Of a stretch of 10,042 bases of DNA, positions 6,224 to 10,042 are shown in pieces. This DNA is from Gudongella sp051744365. Lineage in GTDB: Bacteria; Bacillota; Clostridia; Tissierellales; Tissierellaceae. Numbering within the stretch: the first letter of the stretch is position 1; every line of letters starts with the position of its first letter. Where the stretch lies: positions 1 through 10,042 of the forward strand of contig JBNJCX010000058.1 in NCBI GenBank assembly GCA_051744365.1. Reading direction: 5' to 3'. The notes below the pieces were generated by a model. The model made no database searches, was not told the origin of the DNA, and was given only the letters and a program-made list of their open reading frames with translations. A program made the translations under genes and the position numbers.

Positions 6224-8143
6224 TTACTTCCCTCCTGTCCTTTTTTCTTCCTTCAGCTTGAAATACACTGCCCCAAGAGGAGGTAAATCAACCCTTATGC
6301 TGTAAGGCCTTTCGTGGAACTTTTCTTCCAGGGCTTTGTAGCTTTTTATCCTCTTTGTATTTCCACCGTATCTCTGATGATCACTTGTCATTACAGTTCT
6401 GTAGGTTCCTTTTTCCGTAACGCCTATTGGGTAGTCAGACCGCGGAACCGGCGTAAAGTTGAATATACAGATCAGTCTGTTGCCTTCCCTATCTATCCTC
6501 TCAAAGGAAATTATGCTCTCCTGCCAGTTCTGATTCTCAATCCACTGGAACCCTTCATAGGATGTATCAACCTGGAATAGACATTTTTCCTCGTTGTAAA
6601 GCTTGTTTAAATCCTGGACATACTTGTGGAGCTTTTTATGCATGTCGTAATCCAGAAGATGCCAATCCAGGTCTTCATACTCTCTCCATTCTATAAACTG
6701 TCCAAACTCTCCTCCCATAAACAGGAGCTTCTTTCCCGGGTGTGCGTACATATATTGATAAAGTAGTCTTAGATTTGCAAACTTGTCCTCATAGTATCCC
6801 GGCATCTTGTCCAGGAGTGATTTCTTGCCGTGAACCACCTCATCATGGCTTAATGGAAGTATATACCTTTCAGAGAAGGCATACATCATGCTGAAGGTCA
6901 GCGCTTGATGGTGGTCCTTCCTGTATATCGGATCCAGTTCCATATATTTAAGTATATCGTTCATCCATCCCATATTCCACTTGAAGTTAAAGCCCAGACC
7001 ACCTTCATCGAGTGGATGGCTTACCTTGGGCCAGGCTGTGGATTCCTCAGCTACCATCATTGTTCCGGGATAATGGCCAAATATTACAGAGTTCAATCTC
7101 TTTATAAATTCGATGGCCTCGATGTTTTCCCTTCCTCCATACCGATTTCTTATATCCTTGCCTCCGAAGTCAAGATATAGCATATATGCAACTGCATCTA
7201 TCCTTAATCCATCTATATGATAGTATTCGTGCCAGTACATGGCATTTGAAATAAGGAAGCTTAAAACCTCCGGCTTGGTATAGTCAAAATTAAGCGTCCC
7301 CCATTGTTCGTTTTCTGCCTTGTAACTTTCAAGGGATTCAAAGCAGTAGGTCCCGTCAAATCTGGCCAGTCCGAAATCGTCCTTTGTAAAATGGGCGGGC
7401 ACCCAGTCCAATATGATTCCTATATCATTCTGATGACACTGGTCCACAAAATACATAAAGTCCTTTGGAGTCCCGTACCTGCTTGTGGGCGCAAAGTAGC
7501 CTGTCACCTGATATCCCCATGAGGCATCCAGTGGGTGCTCAGCTATAGGCATAAGCTCTATGTGGGTGTATCCCATTTTTTTGACATACTTGATCAGCTC
7601 ATCTGCCAACTCTCTGTAGGAGTATGGTTGCCCTCCCTCCTTTTGTTTCCAGGAAAGCAGACTTACCTCATAAATTGACATAGGCGAGTCTATGAGGTTG
7701 TCCTTCCTCTTTTTCATCCACTGTCCATCACGCCAGTTGAATCCCTTTATGTCGTAAACCTTGGAATCCGTAACCGGTCTTGTCCCTGCATGGAAAGCAT
7801 AGGGGTCGGCCTTGTACCTTACCTCACCTGTTTCAGCAATTATTCTGTATTTGTATTTATCGTATTCTTCAACGCCCTTAACAACAATTGACCACAGTCC
7901 GCTGTTTTCGATTTTTTTCAAGGGAAGATCCCACTCATTCCAGTTGTTGAAATCCCCTACAAGGTAGACCTCCTTGGCCCTCGGAGCCCATACCACAAAG
8001 CGGTAGCCATTGTCTCCGCCTTTTTTGTATGGATGCACCCCCAAAAATTCATATGACCTGTAGTAGGTTCCCTCGTGGAAAAGATAAGCATCTATCTCCC
8101 CGTCATCTATGTAGAAGTATCCATTGTCCATTTTTTCAGTCAT
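6224..8143 (-). CDS. glgB: 1,4-alpha-glucan (glycogen) branching enzyme, GH13
   Basis: It cuts alpha-1,4 chains and rejoins the fragment as alpha-1,6 branches. An N-terminal CBM48 domain spans about residues 30-125, with YRFVVWAPRAKEVYLVGDFN at 47-66. The GH13 barrel then carries the conserved region ILDWVPAHF (244-252), the nucleophile Asp316 in DGLRIDAVAY (311-320), the acid/base Glu366 in VAEESTAWP (364-372), and the transition-state Asp434 in LPLSHDEVVHGKKSLL (429-444). MGGEFGQ (476-482) and a C-terminal beta domain follow. The 639-residue length fits branching enzymes without the extra N-terminal N1 module. The ATG at 8143 is the most upstream start after the 61-nt gap from the herA-like gene. 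Met5 is an alternative start, because the ribosome-binding site is poor. It is the first gene of the tightly packed glycogen cluster, and its stop lies 1 nt before glgC. Confidence 0.96.
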   Translation of the reverse strand: MTEKMDNGYFYIDDGEIDAYLFHEGTYYRSYEFLGVHPYKKGGDNGYRFVVWAPRAKEVYLVGDFNNWNEWDLPLKKIENSGLWSIVVKGVEEYDKYKYRIIAETGEVRYKADPYAFHAGTRPVTDSKVYDIKGFNWRDGQWMKKRKDNLIDSPMSIYEVSLLSWKQKEGGQPYSYRELADELIKYVKKMGYTHIELMPIAEHPLDASWGYQVTGYFAPTSRYGTPKDFMYFVDQCHQNDIGIILDWVPAHFTKDDFGLARFDGTYCFESLESYKAENEQWGTLNFDYTKPEVLSFLISNAMYWHEYYHIDGLRIDAVAYMLYLDFGGKDIRNRYGGRENIEAIEFIKRLNSVIFGHYPGTMMVAEESTAWPKVSHPLDEGGLGFNFKWNMGWMNDILKYMELDPIYRKDHHQALTFSMMYAFSERYILPLSHDEVVHGKKSLLDKMPGYYEDKFANLRLLYQYMYAHPGKKLLFMGGEFGQFIEWREYEDLDWHLLDYDMHKKLHKYVQDLNKLYNEEKCLFQVDTSYEGFQWIENQNWQESIISFERIDREGNRLICIFNFTPVPRSDYPIGVTEKGTYRTVMTSDHQRYGGNTKRIKSYKALEEKFHERPYSIRVDLPPLGAVYFKLKEEKRTGGK

Positions 8144-8155
8144 CTCCAGACCCCC
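8144..8155 (-). promoter_or_regulatory. Weak or atypical ribosome-binding region of glgB
   Basis: Upstream of the glgB ATG the minus strand reads GGGGGTCTGGAG. The GGAG touches the start codon, which is too close to act well, and the GGGGG is 7 nt away but off-consensus. Downstream genes in the operon mostly have better sites, so glgB may be translated less efficiently or start at Met5. Confidence 0.45.
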
Positions 8156-8190
8156 ATTTTCTTCTTAAGTGTTTACATTCCAATGTTTTG

Positions 8191-8218
8191 ATATAAAGGT
8201 ACAGCTATACCTTTATAT
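8191..8218. promoter_or_regulatory. 28-bp imperfect palindrome in the herA-glgB junction
   Basis: Arms ATATAAAGGTA (8191-8201) and TACCTTTATAT (8208-8218) are perfect 11-bp inverted repeats. They flank C-AGCT-A, whose central AGCT is itself palindromic, leaving one mismatched pair. The dyad overlaps the herA stop codon (8205-8207) and ends 47 nt upstream of glgB. It could be an operator for a dimeric regulator, or a hairpin between cistrons. No T-run follows either arm, so a standard intrinsic terminator is unlikely. No convincing -35/-10 pair was found around it. Confidence 0.45.
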
Positions 8219-10042
8219 ATCTATACCCCAAAAATGTTTGTTCTTTCCTAATATAATTCTTTTTTGCCAACAATCGGAGCTTTTCATCCAACCTTCCAAT
8301 GGTAAGAATAACTCCTTCTTCCTTTTCCAGCTCCTGGATTACGCCCAGCATATCAGTTTCCATAATGGGAAGTTTGCCCATTATGAGATCCAGATACTCT
8401 TTTTCATCCACCTTTGAATGCTCCTCAAGCTCGTCAAAGGGGTTCAGAGTATGGGGACTTGAGCTGTAGGCAGCTCTTACCCTTGCAAACAGTGTTCTTC
8501 CCATAAGTGCCGATGAAATAAACACATCGCCTGTTCTTAAATATGGCAGCCTCTTTGCCTCCTCATGGGTGATATCGGTCTCCTCCCTGATTGTATCTAT
8601 GTCGGATGCACGGACGGTCCTGAATATAAACTTGGTGTTCAACTGAGCCGTGATTGTCTCATCAAGCAAAGTCGGCCTCTGGGTTGCAAGTATAAGGAAC
8701 ACTCCATACTTTCGTCCCTCCTGGGATATTTCCCTTAGAATTGATTTTGAGGGTGAATCGTAGCCCTTGGGGGCAAAGTTATGGGCCTCATCGGTTACTA
8801 TGATAAACGGCGGGAAGTAGTCCGCTGCCTGCTTCTTATACAGGGAGTCCTTGTAATTTCTTCTCTTGTGGTAGATGTTGTTTAAGAGATATGTGCTGTA
8901 TACCTGCAGAATCCTTGTACTCCCCTGGATAACCACAAGCTTTCCATCCTGAAGGCTGTTTTCAATCGCCCTGCTGTCCTTTGAGAAGATCCCCTCATTG
9001 GATAGTCTTCTAAGCCTCCAGAGCACTCCCTTGACGGAGTTATATGGGCAGGTCTTGTCATAGGACAGGTATAACTCTTTCCTGTCTTCCCAGGCCTTCC
9101 GCTCGTCCTGAGAGGTTGCAGCTGATATCCTCTTGTCAATACGGTCCGGCGATCCCTCCTCCTGTGCTTCCGTCAGCATTTCAAGCCTATTTGAAAAGCT
9201 TGTAAAGGAGTCTCTTCTTTTGAAAAGCACATCAACAACATTGTTCATGGCATCAGAGAGCGGACTTGCAGCATCCAGTAGATTCTTCAGATCTCCAGCA
9301 GTCAGGTCCTCAAACCTCACCCCTGCATGGGTTCCAACCTGAAGACATGTAAAGAGGTCTGAAAAGTCATGCTCATTATCATCCAGATATTCAGGGGTTT
9401 CTGAAAAGTCCATTTCAAAGTGTGGATCTAGGACGATTGTCGGGATCTCTTTAAGCATTATTTCCTCGAGGAGAACCCTTAATCCAAAGGATTTTCCTGA
9501 ACCGGAGCCTCCGAAGACACCTATGTGAGGATAATGGTGCATGGATTTGTAATCCATGATAAAGGGCAGCTCATTCTGCTTCTTCAATCCAGTTTCCTCA
9601 AATGTATAAAGTATGTTTTTCAGATTTTCATCCATATCCCGAGCCACATCGTCTGTATTTCTTACAACTCCCAGTACAAATCCGTTCTTGGGGTCAGTTC
9701 TCAGCATAATGTCCTTGATTTCATGAAACTTCGGCAATCTTACATCAGAGCCAGTCTGGACAGGGTAGAGCGCCTCGTTCAGGAGCCTTACCTTTGCAAC
9801 ATAGATTGTGTCCTCGTCCACATCATAGCCGAGGGCCCTTAGGCTTTCAAGTACAGCGCTATCCACAAAGTCCCCTCCGATATCAAGAGGGATGTAACGG
9901 TTGAAGGTTCTTGCCTCCACCACCTCGCCGATCAGATCCTGCTGGAATGGATCCTGGATAAGGAGGAATTCGTTTATACGAAAGTTTCTCTCCTTTGAGC
10001 CTACGTAGAATTCCTGTTGTGTTGTTATGCCTACTACTTTCA
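8205..10042 (-). CDS. herA: HerA-family DNA-translocase ATPase (start codon clipped at window edge)
   Basis: HerA-type proteins are FtsK/VirB4-related hexameric ATPases that pump DNA and often work with the NurA nuclease in end resection or in defence modules. The frame stays open to the right edge. The last two window bases give TG, followed by KVVGITTQQEFYVGSKERNF, so a start codon with its first base at 10043 is likely, giving 612 residues. The internal GTG at 9923 is less likely, because the upstream segment (INEFLLIQDP...LIGEVVEARTFNRYIPL) looks like the HAS-barrel. By that numbering, Walker A GGSGSGKS is at 178-185, Walker B FIIVTDEAH at 413-421, and the sensor-like LATQRP at 452-457. 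The C-terminal 60 residues look like a small helical or winged-helix tail. It lies 61 nt upstream of glgB on the same strand. A metabolic link is not evident, and partner genes such as nurA would lie to the right, outside the window. The symbol is by family only. Confidence 0.8.
   Translation of the reverse strand, partial: KVVGITTQQEFYVGSKERNFRINEFLLIQDPFQQDLIGEVVEARTFNRYIPLDIGGDFVDSAVLESLRALGYDVDEDTIYVAKVRLLNEALYPVQTGSDVRLPKFHEIKDIMLRTDPKNGFVLGVVRNTDDVARDMDENLKNILYTFEETGLKKQNELPFIMDYKSMHHYPHIGVFGGSGSGKSFGLRVLLEEIMLKEIPTIVLDPHFEMDFSETPEYLDDNEHDFSDLFTCLQVGTHAGVRFEDLTAGDLKNLLDAASPLSDAMNNVVDVLFKRRDSFTSFSNRLEMLTEAQEEGSPDRIDKRISAATSQDERKAWEDRKELYLSYDKTCPYNSVKGVLWRLRRLSNEGIFSKDSRAIENSLQDGKLVVIQGSTRILQVYSTYLLNNIYHKRRNYKDSLYKKQAADYFPPFIIVTDEAHNFAPKGYDSPSKSILREISQEGRKYGVFLILATQRPTLLDETITAQLNTKFIFRTVRASDIDTIREETDITHEEAKRLPYLRTGDVFISSALMGRTLFARVRAAYSSSPHTLNPFDELEEHSKVDEKEYLDLIMGKLPIMETDMLGVIQELEKEEGVILTIGRLDEKLRLLAKKNYIRKEQTFLGYRYIKV

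Larger units (their letters stand above)
1..8143 (-). other. Glycogen metabolism operon glgB-glgC-glgD-glgA-glgP-pulA
   Basis: Six co-directional genes have gaps of 1, 12, 6, 1 and 11 nt. AGGAGG-type sites for glgC, glgD and pulA, and the sites for glgA and glgP, lie in or touch the 3' ends of the preceding genes, which indicates translational coupling. No room exists for internal promoters outside coding sequence, and no terminator-like hairpin was seen. Transcription probably begins at or upstream of the 61-nt herA-glgB gap. Whether herA is co-transcribed cannot be decided from the sequence. Confidence 0.85.

Noticed and set aside
8191..8218. Palindrome as an intrinsic terminator of herA
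   Set aside because: The stem is AU-rich with only two G/C pairs per arm side, and is followed by CAAAACATT on the minus strand and ATCTATACCCC on the plus strand; neither has a T-run.
8144..8300. Sigma-A promoter for glgB in the gap or the herA 3' end
   Set aside because: TTG-containing hexamers (TTGGCA, TTGGGG, TTGGAA) and TATA-like hexamers exist, but none are paired at 16-18 nt with acceptable matches.
1..10042. tRNA, rRNA, CRISPR arrays, insertion sequences, attachment sites
   Set aside because: Essentially all of the window is covered by coding sequence; no repeat arrays, transposase genes, long terminal inverted repeats or RNA genes were seen.

Overview
The window looks like chromosomal DNA from a member of the Clostridia (Firmicutes/Bacillota). 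Four things point there: moderately low GC with frequent AGA/AGG and ATA codons, purine-rich coding strands with strong AGGAGG ribosome-binding sites, the Clostridia/Bacilli-type glgC-glgD pair, and the gene order glgC-glgD-glgA-glgP-pullulanase, which I recall from Clostridioides difficile and relatives. A Peptostreptococcales/Tissierellales-like lineage is a guess. Every gene is on the minus strand, so transcription runs from high to low coordinates.

From right to left the layout is as follows. A HerA-family DNA-translocase ATPase comes first (8205-10042); its start codon is clipped by the window edge by apparently one base. A 61-nt gap follows, and a 28-bp imperfect palindrome overlaps the herA stop codon. 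Then comes a tightly packed glycogen cluster: glgB (branching enzyme), glgC and glgD (catalytic and non-catalytic ADP-glucose pyrophosphorylase subunits), glgA (glycogen synthase), a glycogen-phosphorylase-family gene in the glgP position, and the first 80 codons of a type I pullulanase-like debranching enzyme. Gaps within the cluster are 1, 12, 6, 1 and 11 nt, and several Shine-Dalgarno sequences overlap the upstream stop codon. This strongly suggests one translationally coupled operon. No stretch of more than 300 bases lacks a gene.

Functionally, GlgC/GlgD make ADP-glucose, GlgA extends alpha-1,4 chains and GlgB adds alpha-1,6 branches. The debranching enzyme would trim branches during breakdown, and the phosphorylase would normally release glucose-1-phosphate.

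The main surprise is the phosphorylase. The 750-residue ORF is intact and keeps the scaffold segments of glycogen phosphorylase, but nearly every cofactor and catalytic position appears substituted. The pyridoxal-phosphate lysine aligns with Thr600, and the glycine loop, the 280s loop, the SHxVNG segment and the phosphate-binding Arg are also lost. It reads as a maintained pseudoenzyme rather than a working phosphorylase. It sits in the same operon as GlgD, which is itself a non-catalytic paralogue of GlgC. Apart from this and the palindrome, the window is an ordinary glycogen operon.
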